NCBI GenBank assembly: GCA_021018815.1 | Contig: JAITYX010000085.1 | Location: 1,922,001-1,986,000, forward strand | Source of the DNA: Talinum fruticosum | Lineage: Eukaryota > Streptophyta > Magnoliopsida > Caryophyllales > Talinaceae | DNA: 64,000 bases | Direction: 5' to 3' | Part shown: one piece after another, positions 13,379-25,160 of the stretch | Layout: each line of letters begins with the position of its first letter | Numbering within the stretch: position 1 is the stretch's first letter | Translations under genes and position numbers: made by a program | The notes under the pieces: model-generated | Databases searched by the model: none | The model's input: only the letters and a program-made list of their open reading frames with translations | What the model was told of the DNA's origin: nothing

Positions 13379-13500
13379 TGTCACGGAATGCTCCGAAAGT
13401 ACCCGACATCTTCTAGAATTTTTCCTTGGTTCCACCAAGGCCTCCCAAGTTCCGGAATGTTCTACACTTATGTAGATATGGTTTTCGAAGTAATCGGTGT
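13379..13500 (+). repeat. Start of the chromovirus 3' LTR (truncated)
   Basis: TGTCACGGAATGCTCCG begins directly after a purine-rich tract, as expected for the polypurine tract and U3 start. The GC-richer sequence changes to AT-rich sequence by about 13500 with no CA terminus, so the LTR is truncated, probably by the next element. The exact end is uncertain. Confidence 0.6.
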
Positions 13501-16500
13501 AGTTTTTATATTTTCATCATTTTTCTGTTTTAATTTTTGCAGTAATTAGGTTAGAAAAATTGAGAACAAAATTTTCTGTGCTTAATCCTTGGGTTTTTCT
13601 TGAATTTTTGGCTTATATTTTTATGATTTTAATTATTGTTTACAATTTTTTGTTTGTTTTGTATTTTTTGTTTCTAGTCATATTTTTGTTTTCATCGTCT
13701 GTTTTATGTTTTCTTATTAAAATTAAAAAATTTAAAAAATTAAAAAGACCAAAAACACATTTGAGAGGTTGTTTAGTGCATGAGCAATTGAGTTAGGAAA
13801 TCTAAAAATGAGAAAATTACTCAATTTGGACCACATGAGAGAACCTCGAGTTATTTCTTTTACCTCTTAGGAACTTTAAGTCTTCATGTTTTAACTTGCC
13901 TAATTTGGGATGTGATGTGACTCTTCTACTTAGACCACACTATATTCGGATGCTTCCAAAATTTCATGGTTCGAAGATGCATATATGTTTTTGACAACAT
14001 TTAATGAAGTGATTTCTATGATGCATTTTTCTAATGTCTCTGATGATGATATAAGAATGAGATTAGTTCCTTTTGTTTTAAATGATACTGCTAAAAGATG
14101 GATGTATAACTTAACCGCTAACTCTATTTATACTTGGGATGACTTTGTTAAAATCTTTTTGAGAAAATATTTCCCTAATGGTAAAATTGTAAAGCTAAGG
14201 AATGAAATCAATCAATTTATTCAGATGGATAAGGAATCATTTTGGAATTTCTTTGAAAGATTTAAGAATTTGTTGGCCAAATGTCCCCATCACGGTTTAG
14301 GACAAGTGGCGTCTCGTGTCAAATTATTTAGGAAGGATTTGACCAACGGACTTGGACCATGCCAGAGTCCATGTGTCAAGGTAGTTTTCTTTTTAAGAGT
14401 CCCGCAATGGCTTGGGAATTTTTAAAGGACTTGGCAGAAAAAACAATGCAATGGGAAACTACTAGAGATAAGAGTCTAAGTTTTAGGATTAATGGTACAA
14501 AGAGGGGTATTCATATTGTTTTTGAAGTTAGTCACCTTGAGTCCAAAGTTGTACTTAAAAATATGTTGAGGAGGTTAACTATCCAACCCCAATCTTCTCA
14601 AACTTCTTTGGTGTCATGTTCTCTTTGTCAATGCTAAAATCACTTTTTGAGTACTTGTCCTTACTTGGCCACAGAGCCAAGAGTAAGGGCACCGAATGCT
14701 GCATTTCAAAGGACTAAGTTTGACCCTTACTCTCTTATCTTTAGTGAAGGGTGGAAACATCACCATAATTTTTCTTGGAGTAGTGGACCTAATACTCGTA
14801 GGTCATAACATTCCCTAACCCACTTTGTTTCCTTCTAGGTCCTACCAGAGGCCAACTTATTGAGCTGTGTCCAATGCACTTAGACCACCGCATTCCATTG
14901 CTCGGACCCAACCTCCTCCTAGTTACACCGATGTTGATAAGAATTTTAATAATATGGTGAAAATGATTAGGACTATGACTGAGCAGCTTGACTCAACTTG
15001 TTACCTCTAAAGAAATTTTTCTTAGTCAACCGGAGTTAAACTATAAGAGCATTGCCCCTTCTTATTCTAGGGAACCACATGTGAATCCCTCAAGTCGGAC
15101 AAGAAATTTATAACCACGTAAGTGACCAAGGATTATATCCTTACACTTTGGTCCAAAATTTATTTTCCACTTTTCTCATTGAGAGACTAGTTCATCCAAG
15201 ACTTCTAAGGACACTACCGATGGTATTCCTCCGGAGACCTCTCGTTGCTCCTTTTTTGACAAAGAGAAAACTAAGGAGAAAGATACTACCGATACAATAG
15301 AACCTCGCATCTCCTATAGATTCCTCCTCTACTACCGTTGTACGAGTTTATGAGGTTGAAGAGTATGTTAGTTGTGAGAATGAAAATGATATAATTATTA
15401 AATCAAATATCTCATCAGTAGAAAATGATGTTTGTTTTGAGCACATTGACCATGATAATTTCTTAGTTCGTTATGAGCCCTTTTCTCGTTCACCGCATCA
15501 TAACCTCGCGATCAATTTAAACCCTTTGAGTCTAGGATTTTTGAGTATAAGACTTCGTACCTAATAATGTTGACTCGAACCAGACTTTTGAGCATGTTGA
15601 CAATCAAAGATTATAGAAATTAAGACCCACTTTTCTACCTAGATAACCCGTCTATAATGATAAATTTCAAGGCCGAGGACCAATTTGTTAGTTAATTGTG
15701 AATATGTCTCGCTTGTTTGATGTTTGGACTCAACAATTTGACAAGTTGAAATGACCCTTAGTGGTGTTTTATTGATGTTGTGGATGTACTCTCTTTGACA
15801 CCAACTCTCAAGTTTTTGGTACCTTTGTTTGGTTGAGAGTCGCTCCTCTAGATTTGATAAATTGCTACTTGATTTAATGAGATTTAATTTGAGAACATCT
15901 TGAGTTGAGATGGAGTGGCTGATGCTCCATGAGTCTCCATTTGAACTTATTTCAAGAGGATTTAGCTTAGATGTATCCAACACCTAACCTGGTATATTCG
16001 TTCCCTTCTCTATTCTCCTTTTATTTTATTTTCTTTTGTACATATTTGATACTTTATTTTCTTTTTCTTTTTGAGTCATGTCATTTTCTTTACTTGTTTT
16101 TGACTCTTCCTTTCGTTGTGTAAATAGTTGTTTTCTTTTTAGTTATTGTTTTCCTCTCGAAGTTCTCTCAACTCACAATGAGGACACTCGTCAAGTTTAG
16201 GTGTCGAGGTAGGGAAACCCGTCTTTGTATACCTTCGTAAAATTCATCAAAAATCTAAAAGATTTTTTTGGGAGATATTGTATATGTTCTTATTGATTTT
16301 TAAATCATTGTGACTTAGCTATTAGGTTGTAAAAAGGGAAATATATACGATGCCACTCACCTCTCAGTATGACAATTCTAACATTATTTTTTCTAACCTT
16401 GGCATACCATGAGAATTTGTAAAATCTGCACCTACTTTTATAAAAACCATTTGATCTTAGGTCCGAAGCTGTCATTGATTGATTCACTCACTTGTCTTTT

Positions 16501-17149
16501 GTCCAAAAATAAACTTCATGTTCTATTTTGCATTAAAAACAAAGAGAGAAAGAAAAAGAAAAGAAAAACAGTAAAAGAAAAATAAAGTCGAGAATGACAA
16601 GAATCCTTTAAGGCATGCGCTATTGGGTGTTACTCTTTGAGGCAATAATTGTTACTTGGTTCCCAAATGAATTGAAAATAAAGTACTAAGAAAGTGGGTT
16701 GAGTCAGTTGGTGTAAGCCTAAAGGGAGTAGTGGTACACTTGCACATCACGCACTAGGTTAGATTCACTATTTTTAATGGAATAAAGAGGTGGAAACACC
16801 GATGTATGGTTGTCGTCAAAAGAGGGTGAGAGGTTTAATATGTATAATGCACTTAATATAACTGAGTACCAAAGGTGATATGTATAAGTTCTTCCTATTG
16901 TAAATTTTTTTGTAAAAATATTTTTAGTTTTCTTTTTCTTTCTTTTCTTGTCCAGATTTTGTTGGCATATTTGCTTTAAACCCTCACAAGACCTTACTTG
17001 TCCACTTGGACTACCAAGGTGTTTAAAAGGCTTATTGCATATGCTAAATGCAATCGTGATTCCTACGAATATGAATTAGGATTTTCTTATTTTCTTTTTC
17101 TAACTTTTATTTTACTCGAGGACAAGTAAAATTTAGGTGTAGGGGTATT
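13500..17149 (+). mobile_element. Athila-like Ty3/gypsy internal region (gag only)
   Basis: An internal region preceding the LTR at 17150. A leader (about 13500-13980) is followed by gag and then about 2.5 kb without recognisable protease, RT or integrase. The tail at about 15600-16300 contains translated fragments in broken frames but no pol motif. Just upstream of the LTR, LEDK can be read at about 17115, then a purine-rich GGTGTAGGGGTATT. Lack of pol suggests a non-autonomous derivative or a large deletion. No 5' LTR was found. Confidence 0.65.
13985..14700 (+). pseudogene. Athila-like gag remnant
   Basis: An open frame of about 146 residues carries the plant retrotransposon gag core: RLVPFVLNDTAKRWMYNL, TWDDFVKIFLRKYFP, KLRNEINQF and FWNFFERFKNLLAKCPHHG. 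A +1 change leads into a second piece (14359-14637) with AMAWEFLKDLAEKTMQWE, which I associate with Athila-type gag. A degenerate zinc knuckle (CSLCQC, then CPYLATEPRV past a stop) closes it at about 14620-14690. It is broken by at least one frameshift and one stop. Confidence 0.75.
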
Positions 17150-18528
17150 TGTTGAGGCCAAAAAGATGATATTTTTAATATCTTTTTATATTTTATTTTA
17201 TTTTATTCGTAATAATGATTAAATTAGAAATTTTAATTTAATTTGTTTTAATTTTGTAGAAAGTGTGAAAAGATTTGAAAAATAATACGAAAAGCAGAAA
17301 ATTGAAGGATGGGATCGGCCATTTGAAGTTGGGCCAAATCAAGCCCAAAACTCTTGCCCTTGTGCTGCACACGTGACCTTTAGCCCAACCTCATGCCTTT
17401 CTTTCTCTTCACACTCCTCAAACCCATCTCTAACCGTCTCTTTTTCCTCTGCTTCCTGGAAGAAATCCAACCCCTCTTCCTCTTCTTCCTCTCGGCCCCC
17501 AAGCGAAACCCTAGCCCAGTCCCTAGTTCTTCTTCGTTCGCCTGCTGCTACCACGAAACCTAGCCTCACCAATTCACTCTCTTTCTCTTCTTTGATCAGG
17601 AAACCCACGAAGAATATCCCATCTCCATTTCTAACTCTCTTATTCGGTCTTCCACTAACCGAGACCCTTTCCTATTCAAACTCTTCTTTGCATCATGACA
17701 GAGCTTTCCCATTCCCTCAAACTCCCTACCTTTCCTATCTACTTCAGACATATGAAGACCTATTCTATCTCAAACTTTGTCCTTTCACTTTCTTTCTCTA
17801 TCCATAATCGAAATCATTGCATTCAAGTCAGAATCGAGACGAGAAGCATAAAAGGTGAGCAGTAAGACAGAAGGGGGAGGGGGTGGTTGGCGAAGGTGTG
17901 ACAGGCCAGCTGGAAACCACGACTTTAGGTTTAAACTTTCAATTTTTAGTTCTTTCATTTTTAGTTTTAGTTCTTTAGATTTTAGTTTTAATTTCTCAAA
18001 ATTTCAATACTTAGTTCTCGAATTTTAGTTTCTAGTTCTTGAATTTGAATTTTAGCTTTCGATTTTCAGTTTTGGAATTTCTCTGAATATGAGTTCGATT
18101 TTGGATTGTTGTTTTGCTGAATCTGGGCATTCGATTATTCGAAGTTGACTATGAATTTGTGGAAGTACTTTGCTCAACTCTAGACATTCGATTTTGCTGG
18201 TATTATTCCGAATTTTTGCATTTTGTTTCGGTGCTTTTCAATTTCTATTTTTGGCTGTAATATTGTGTTGATTGCAGTTTGTTTGGATTGTGAATTTAAT
18301 TGGATTTTTGTTGGAATTGCTTTTAGACGATGATTTATGTAATCGTGAATAATCAAGTTGGAGTTTCATATAAGTTCTGATTCAGATTAATTTAATTTAG
18401 TTTAGTAGTTGAATTTTTATTTTAGTTCATTAGTTTAATGTAGTTAGTCCCATCGGCAATCTCTTTTGATTTGGTTCTATCCCTGTGATTCGACCAAAAA
18501 TCCCGTACTCCCTAAATTCACTTCAACA
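17150..18528 (+). repeat. LTR of the Athila-like element (1,379 bp)
   Basis: It begins TGTTGAGGCC immediately after a purine-rich tract and ends CTTCAACA, giving matched TGTTGA/TCAACA termini. The 3' end reads TCCCTGTGATTCGACC about 45 nt before the terminus, a motif I associate with Athila-type LTR ends. A 144-codon Ser/Pro-rich open frame inside (17373-17807) is best read as LTR sequence rather than a gene. The right flank is ATTAA; the left target copy cannot be tested because the left side is internal element sequence. Confidence 0.75.
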
Positions 18529-19622
18529 ATTAATGAGCTAAAGTGTAGTATGGCTTTTTTGGGAGTAATGATATGATATGGAATTTGTTTAAAAGTGCAT
18601 AATTCTCAATAGGGAATATCCTATGGAGGGCGCAACCTTCTAACCAGCTATTGTAGGTTTTTAAGTGTCCTTTTAACTTCTATAGGCTTAAAAGTACATG
18701 ATTTTAGCTAGGGAACATCCCATGGAAAGCATGTCCTCCTAACCTCAAGTTACGATTGCAAGTTACCTACTACTGTGCCATTATGAGGTCGTTACGCAGC
18801 TTTTTAGATCCCATAGGCTTAAATGTGGAAATTTCGCTAATAAACGGTGGTCTCCTAGGAAACATCCCTTTGTGAAGGCAAAAGAGCGACTATTTAGCTC
18901 CATAGGCTAATTTGTCGTTGGATGTCAATCTTTGAGGGAACTTCCCTTTGTAGAGGTAACAATGCAACTATTTAGCTCATGTAGACTAATTTCTAGTTTG
19001 ACATCAATCTCCAAGGGAACGTTCCTTTATGGAGGTAAAAATGTGACTTTTTACCTCTCGTAGGCTAATTTGTCATTAGACATCAATCTCCGAGTAAGTG
19101 TCCCTTGGTTTAGGTAACAATGTAACTTTTTAGCTCCTCTAGGCTAATTTATCGATTAATGTCGATCTCCAAGGGAGCGTCCCTTTATGGAGCTAAAAAC
19201 ACGACCTTTTAGCTTCTATAGTCTAATTTGTCGTTGGACGTCAATCTTCGAGGTGGTTTCCTTTGTGGAGATAACAATTCAACATTTTAGCTCCCTTAGG
19301 CTAATTTATTATTTAATGTCAATCGTTGAGGGAGCGTCCGTTTATAGCGATAAAGATGCGACTTTTTAGCTCCCGTAGGCTAATTCGTCGTTAGACGTCA
19401 ATCTCCAAGGAAACGTCCCTCTCGTGAAGGTAAAAACATGACTTTTTAGCTCTCGTTCGTTGGACTTCAACCTCCGAGGGAACATCCCTTGGTGGAGGCA
19501 AAAACGTAACTCTTTTCTCCCATAGGCTAATTTTAGTCGTTAAATGTCAAACTCCAAGGAAACGTGGCTTTGTGGAGGTAAAAAGGACCTTTTAGACCCC
19601 GTAGGTTAATTTGTCATTTGCC
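18529..19622. repeat. 79-bp minisatellite, about ten units (copy A)
   Basis: After a non-repeated lead-in, units start at about 18844, 18923, 19002, 19081, 19160, 19239, 19317, 19396, 19465 and 19545, so the spacing is 79 bp except for one unit shortened to 69. Each unit carries a TGTCAATCTCCRAGGGAAC-type head, a CTTTTTAGCTCC middle and a TAGGCTAATTTGTCGTT tail. Units are clearly diverged, so the array is old. The same family recurs at 35340-36080, with related flanking sequence on both sides. Arrays of this kind are known in the 3' untranslated region of Tat-lineage gypsy elements. Confidence 0.88.
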
Positions 19623-19886
19623 ATTTTTTGATTTTTTACTTGGCAACCTCAAAACTTTACTCCCGACCCCCAATCCTAATTCGTAACTCCCGACTCTAAA
19701 ATTAGAACAACTCGGACTTAAAAATCCAACCCCAAAATTCCCAACTCCCCCATTTACTTGTTGCCCCCTCCCTTCTTTGTTCCCCCGATCCCCCACATCC
19801 CACCCCATGCCCTTTCTCTCACTACTCTATCTCTCCCGACTCTACTCTATCTCGCTTGCTCCCCTTGTCCCCCTCCCTAGTTTCTC

Positions 19887-19921
<35 letters not shown>

Positions 19922-20098
19922 CCCTCCCTCCTAACTCCTTTTTCTCTCTGGGCCCCCTCTTTGTTTGTTCTCCCTCTCTCGCCCTCGCCCGACTCCGTAC
20001 TTCCCCACCCCCACGACCTCTCTCGCTCATTCTCCCCACGCTTGCCCAATTCTTTCTCCCTCATACTCTTGCCGCCGATGCCCGCTCCCAGCCCCTTC
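19623..20098. other. Pyrimidine-rich flank of copy A with (CT)n
   Basis: C/T-rich sequence with a (CT)n run at about 19887-19920. Overlapping open frames occur on both strands only because of base composition. The start (AACTCCCGACTCTAAAA, GGACTTAAAAATCC) matches the flank of copy B at about 36120-36160. It continues on the far side of the CACTA element at 24449. Confidence 0.6.
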
Positions 20099-20899
20099 CA
20101 CTACTACAGAACCACTTTTAATGATGGGTCTTTAACGACGGTTAAACGGAAAAATCGTCATGAAAAATGGACCGGTGACATTTTTGTAAATAAGCGGCGT
20201 TGTTTAACACCTATGACTACAGCTTCTTTCAAAGAACTTTCATCATATGTATTGCTCGAATACATTCAATGACAATTATCTTAATGAACCGTCGTCATAT
20301 GTGACATATGACGGTGGTTCTATGAAAGTACCGTCGTCATATGTCTTTCGGATGCAATCTAAAAACTCGAGAACATACCTGCTCGTTTCCACGCTCACTT
20401 ACATCCGCTCTCTACTCTCGGTTTTATCGCTTTGTATAGTTTCTCTCCTCCACTACTACCTCGGATCCGGAAGTCGTAGCTTCCTCGCCGATCGACTTGA
20501 ATTGGTAAGCCCACTTACATCCTCGCCGTTGTAGTTTCCTCACTCTTAATCTTTCATTTCTTCATACTTTCCTCTCATATCTTTTAAGTGTAGATCTCCC
20601 GGAACTATTTCTCGCTATCAAGCCTCTCCTCACCCTCGTCGTTATCGGTTCTTAGGTATGAATCTCTATCATCTCTTATTTATCGCTTTAAGTTATTTAC
20701 AAAATTTATTATAGTTAAATGTTGAATGTATTTGCGATAATTATGTGAATGTTGAGAATATGGGTAATGTTTGAGATTTTTGAAAATGTTGAATATTGAG
20801 AATGTGGGTAACATTTGTTTAGTTTATTAAGTTGAAAATTCGTCAAAAATGTTTGCGATTTTGAGAAATGGGTTTAGGAGTTCGGGATTTAATTATAAT

Positions 20900-22810
20900 G
20901 AAATAGAATGATAGTTAAGGATGGTAGATCGAAAGAGTGCATCCAAATTTGTTTAGGAGTTTAGAGAAATAGAAAGATAATTTGGATATAGGGTCATCCC
21001 CAAAACCTTCTCATAAAGATAAATTTGTATCCAAATTTGTTTATTTTGATGAGGTGATGTTGGGGTGAGCTCATTTATGTTATTCAATTATCAAAATTGG
21101 CATCTAAATATGTTTAGAATTTAGAGAAATAGAAATATTTATGGTTTATGGTTTGGGAAAATAGAAAAATTTGTGATTTAGGGTTTAAGGATCTAAAAGG
21201 AGAAAATATAAATGTGAAAATGTAAAAAATTAGAAAGGTATTTGGATATAGGGATCTCCCCAAACACTTGTCATAAAGATAAATTTGTTATCAAATTTAT
21301 TAATTATTTTGATGGGTTGATGTTGGGGTGAACTAATTTATCCAATTATCTAAATTTTCGGTTTTCATTTTGTTTGCAAGTTTATTGTATTATACATGAT
21401 CGTAAACTAGGGGCCATGATTTTTTGAAGTTTATGTAATTCATAAGACAATCAAATATATGAATAAAATGTTGAGGTCATCCATTTAGTTTGCTTTAACA
21501 ACCGAAAACATAATATGAACCAGAATTCCCTTGTTATGATTAACAATGAGGTTGGTTTTACAAGACAAAACATGAAGTGTACATGTAACAAAAACCGATC
21601 CACAAAGAAGGGTAGAAGGTCGAGGAGTCAAATGGAAACAAAAGATGATAAACAATGACTATCATTGTTAATCACAACAAGATAATTTCGTTTCCTATTA
21701 TATCTTGGGTTGTTAAAGGAAATTAAAGGCGTGGCCTTAACATTTCATTCATAATTTCATTATTATCTTATGCATTATGTAAAAATTTGTCTTATACATT
21801 ATACAAAAATTTCAGTATTGTCTTATGCATTATGTAAAGGGGATATGCCTAGGGAAATAGAAAGATAATTTGGATGGTAAATCGAAGGAATGTATACAAA
21901 TTAGTTTATGATTTAGAGAAATAGAAAAATAATTTGGATATAGGTTCATCCCCAAAAAATTATCATAAAGATAAATTTGTATCCAAATTTGTTTATTTTG
22001 ATGAGTTGATATTGAACTCATTTATCCAATTATCGAAATTGGTATCCAAATATGTTTAGAGTTTAGAGAAATAAAAATATTTATGGTTGAGGGTTTGGGA
22101 AAATAGAAAAATTTGTGGTTTAGGATTTCGGGATGAAAAGGGAGAAAATATAAATGTGAAAATGTAAAAAATTGGAAAGATATTTGGATATAGGGATCTC
22201 CCTAAATTCTTGTCATAAAGATAAATTTGTTATCAAATTTATTTATTTTGATGAGTTGATGTTGGGGTGGACTAATTTATGAAATTATCTAAATTTCTGG
22301 TTGCCTTTTTGGTTGCAAGTTTGTTGTATTATACATGATCGTAAACTAGATTACATGATTTTTTTGAAGTTTACGTAATGCATAAGATAATAATGAATAT
22401 CAATGAAATGTTGAGGTCATCCATTTAATTTGCTTTAACAACCCAACACATAAGTAGAACTAGAGTTCCTATAACTCTTGTTGACTTTAGCAATAAGGTC
22501 GGATTCACTAGGCAAGACAGAAAGTCTATGTATAGTGTGGGTTGGTCCACGAAGATAGAGAAAAAGTGATAAATAATAGGGAATTATTACTACTTTTTGT
22601 GATTGCTTACCGCTTTTCTCTCCAATAAATCCTTTATCCCTTTTCCCTTTGTTCTTGTACCGACCCACGCTGCACATAGACTCTATGTCTTACCTTGTGA
22701 ACCCGATCTCATTGCTAAAGATGACAAGCATTATGGGAACTTCGGTTGTGATTATGCCTTGGGGTCGTTAAAGCGAATAAAAGGGATGATATCAATATTT
22801 TATTCATATT
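20900..22810. repeat. Tandem duplication, about 953-bp period, inside the CACTA element
   Basis: Two diverged copies in direct orientation: ATGGTAGATCGAAAGAGTG at 20921 corresponds to ATGGTAAATCGAAGGAATG at 21874, and the order of shared blocks (TAAAGATAAATTTGT, ATATAAATGTGAAAATGTAA, ATACATGATCGTAAACTAG, TGTTGAGGTCATCCATTTA) is kept throughout. Small indels separate the copies. No long ORF spans either copy. Confidence 0.88.
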
Positions 22811-22894
22811 AATTTGTCCTATGCGTTATATAAAATTTTAAATAAAATCATGTCTAGTTTAATGTATAATATATCAAAATTGAAAGCAAAAGGA

Positions 22895-22898
<4 letters not shown>

Positions 22899-22968
<70 letters not shown>
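22899..22968. repeat. (AT)n microsatellite
   Basis: About 35 uninterrupted AT units inside the CACTA element, between the second 953-bp copy and the short open frame at 23027. Confidence 0.95.
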
Positions 22969-22971
<3 letters not shown>

Positions 22972-23026
22972 AGAGTTGGTAAGAATAATTCTTTGACTTA
23001 ATTCTCCACTTCGATCATAGTGAAAA

Positions 23027-23550
23027 ATGAGTTATAGAGCACTTCCTCCTAGTTACGAGAAATTGTGCCCACACTTCAATAGGAACCGTGCCGAGCAAGT
23101 TGTCTGTTGCCAATTGCTGCCCATCCCTCGTTGCGAAGACATTCTACAACCTTCGATTGATGATGCCATGGAGCTGGATTTTGTAAACTTTGACGAAACT
23201 CATGCTCTCAAACAAGCTATGTTGCGTTTTGACTGGGACCTCTCCACTTTTACCATCTTGTAGAAATATAGGCAAGCAATTCGTACTTATTAGCAGGTGA
23301 AGTGGCGGGCGGAGGCGCCACTTCAAGTATGGGCTCATCGTCCGGTCCCCCTAGAGAGCAAGTGAATCGGTGGAGGGCCTTTTCTCTCGTTCTTCTTCGG
23401 TCCGAAGGAACTTACCGAAGGAGAAGGGGAGGAACCTTCCTAAGGAGAAGAAGAGGAACCTCCCTAATAAAAAGTGAGGTTGTCCACCTTTACCCTTGCA
23501 CGAATTACAAGCAAGAAATACATAAGAGGAACATCACTTTAGGACAATGA
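23027..23550 (+). other. Unrecognised short open frames inside the CACTA element
   Basis: A 78-codon frame (23027-23263) starting MSYRALPPSYEK is followed by an 82-codon frame (23302-23550) rich in Arg. I recognise no family. The composition is more gene-like than the surrounding AT-rich sequence, so this could be remains of a transposon accessory gene or captured sequence. There is no evidence of a functional product. Confidence 0.3.
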
Positions 23551-24448
23551 CAAAGAAAATAAAGATTGCTCGTTCGATGACCTCTTTGTGCATTCCTTTT
23601 TAGTATTTATACCAAAAACTCCATTTCTTGGCCTTTAAATTTTGTGGAATAAATAACTTCAATATTTATGCCAAAAGTTTATCTTTATTTGCCCAAAGTG
23701 ATGCTTTTTATTAGATTGAGTTATGTGCTTGTCTTTGTGAGGATATTGCTTGCTTGGAGTTTGTGTAGAGGTAGCGTGGAAAGCAAATATGATGTATATA
23801 TGTTGTCTAGGCTACCTCTGCAACAACTCCAAGTAAGAAATATCGTCATAAAGACAATGATATAACTAAATCTATTACAAAAGTATCACTTTGGGTAAAT
23901 AGAGATGAACTTTTTCACATAAATATTGAAAGAGTACTCTTTGTATTATAATTTCACATCATTGTAATATATTCATTGTTGGAACTTATTGTGAAATAGG
24001 GAATTGTGTTGTCGAACTTGTTCAAGATGGAACTTGTTGTGGTTGTAGTAAGTGGGAAATTTTGTGTATATTGGAAAATTACTACTGTTGGTTGTTCCTG
24101 TGTAAGTTGATATGTATATTGTAGTGTATTTTGTACGGGGGTACGGAAAAACAAAAAACCTATAAAAAATTCTGACTTATGACGATGGTTCTTACATTAG
24201 AACCGTCATCATATGCTCTACCTAAACAATTTAGGCATTTACGTGCAGGACCTATGATGACAATTCTAATGTAAAAACCGTCATCATAGGTCTCTATATG
24301 ACGACGGTTCGTTTGGAAAACTGTCATCATAGAGTGGCCTAACCGTAGTAATAGATGTTATATACAACGACGGTCACATACACGACATCGGTTAACCATA
24401 GTTAAATGTTGTTTTTAACCGTAGTTAAAAGTGGTTCCTATAGTAGTG

Positions 24449-25160
24449 TTTCCTACTTCCCTGTCGCTCTCTACCAAGTCCCCCTCCAAAACCTCGACCT
24501 CTCCCCCTCTTACTACAACCCATTTCCTTAAAACTTGACTCCCCGACCCCCGACCCTTTACCTAGTCCCCCCACCCTAAAACCCCTACTCCCGCCAACCC
24601 ATAGCCGGACTCCAAACCCACAACCCACAACCCCTCCCCACTCCCCTCCAAAACCCAATTCCTTGACTTCCCCATATAAATCTAACTTTTTTAATAAAAT
24701 CGTGTTAACATATTTTTTGGGGAAACATTCTCAGTCAATTTTATGCATAAAGAGACTACATTGTAAACGGACGAAAAATACTGATCGCACCATTGAAATA
24801 AGAACAACAACCCAACACGAGAAAAGGTGAACCCACTTTGGGCGAGAATATGCCAACTCCTTGGGTAAAAAATGCCTACCTATTTCAGAGTGAAAAATGA
24901 TGACCCCAACTTCTTTTGGATGAAAAATATTGGCTCCACTTAAGGTGAAAAAGATAACCCACTTTGGGTGAGAATACGTCAACTCCTTAGGTCAAAAATA
25001 CCGACTCATTTCAAAGTGAAAAATGATGACCCCAACTCCTTTGGAGCAAAAAATATTGGTTCTTCTTTAGCCGAGAAAAGCCAAACTCGGTTTGACCGAG
25101 AAGATGTCAACGCCACATTTGGTTGAAACATGCCGACTCCTTAGTGTGGATTTCCATAAG
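24449..25160. repeat. Pyrimidine-rich flank and 126-bp tandem duplication
   Basis: After the CACTA end, C/T-rich sequence runs to about 24660. From 24831 a unit starting ACCCACTTTGGG recurs at 24957, a 126-bp period, with two nearly full copies plus a degraded third part to about 25140. Units contain the alternating phrases GTGAAAAATGATGACCCCAA and GATGAAAAATATTGGCTCC. The position next to the minus-strand Tat element fits an array in that element's 3' untranslated region. Confidence 0.75.

Larger units (their letters stand above)
9271..13500 (+). mobile_element. Ty3/gypsy chromovirus retrotransposon, 5'-truncated and decayed
   Basis: Remains of one plus-strand element in the order gag, (protease missing), reverse transcriptase, RNase H, integrase, chromodomain, start of 3' LTR. 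The left edge is abrupt: AT-rich DNA changes to GC-richer gag sequence at about 9270, and no 5' LTR or primer-binding site is visible. Many frameshifts and stops split every domain, so the element cannot encode a working polyprotein. A purine-rich tract (GGTGAGGGAGGA) directly precedes TGTCACGG at 13379, the expected polypurine tract and LTR start. The chromodomain behind integrase places it among chromoviruses. The LTR is cut off at about 13500. Confidence 0.9.
20099..24448. mobile_element. CACTA (EnSpm-type) DNA transposon, 4,350 bp
   Basis: The left end is CACTACTACAGAACCACTTT; the right end, read on the minus strand, is CACTACTATAGGAACCACTT, so the inverted repeats match over about 20 bp with two differences. 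Flanks are TTC and TTT, an imperfect version of the 3-bp target duplication. Both ends carry several subterminal copies, in both orientations, of an ATGACGACGGTT-type motif (20285-20345 and 24175-24330), the expected TnpA-like binding repeats. No TnpD-type transposase was recognised inside, so this looks non-autonomous. The interior holds a 953-bp tandem duplication and an (AT)n run. The same pyrimidine-rich flank continues on both sides. Confidence 0.88.

Noticed and set aside
17373..17807. 144-codon Ser/Pro-rich open frame
   Set aside because: It is wholly inside the Athila-like LTR; composition reflects a C/T-rich strand, not a protein.
18844..19622. Possible CRISPR-like array
   Set aside because: Units are contiguous 79-bp tandem repeats with no unique spacers, in a plant genome.
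19777..20272. Long overlapping open frames in C/T-rich DNA
   Set aside because: They are driven by (CT)n composition and the last part runs into the CACTA terminus.
24425..24658. 77-codon Gly/Arg-rich frame on the minus strand
   Set aside because: Shadow of the pyrimidine-rich flank; it overlaps the CACTA terminus.
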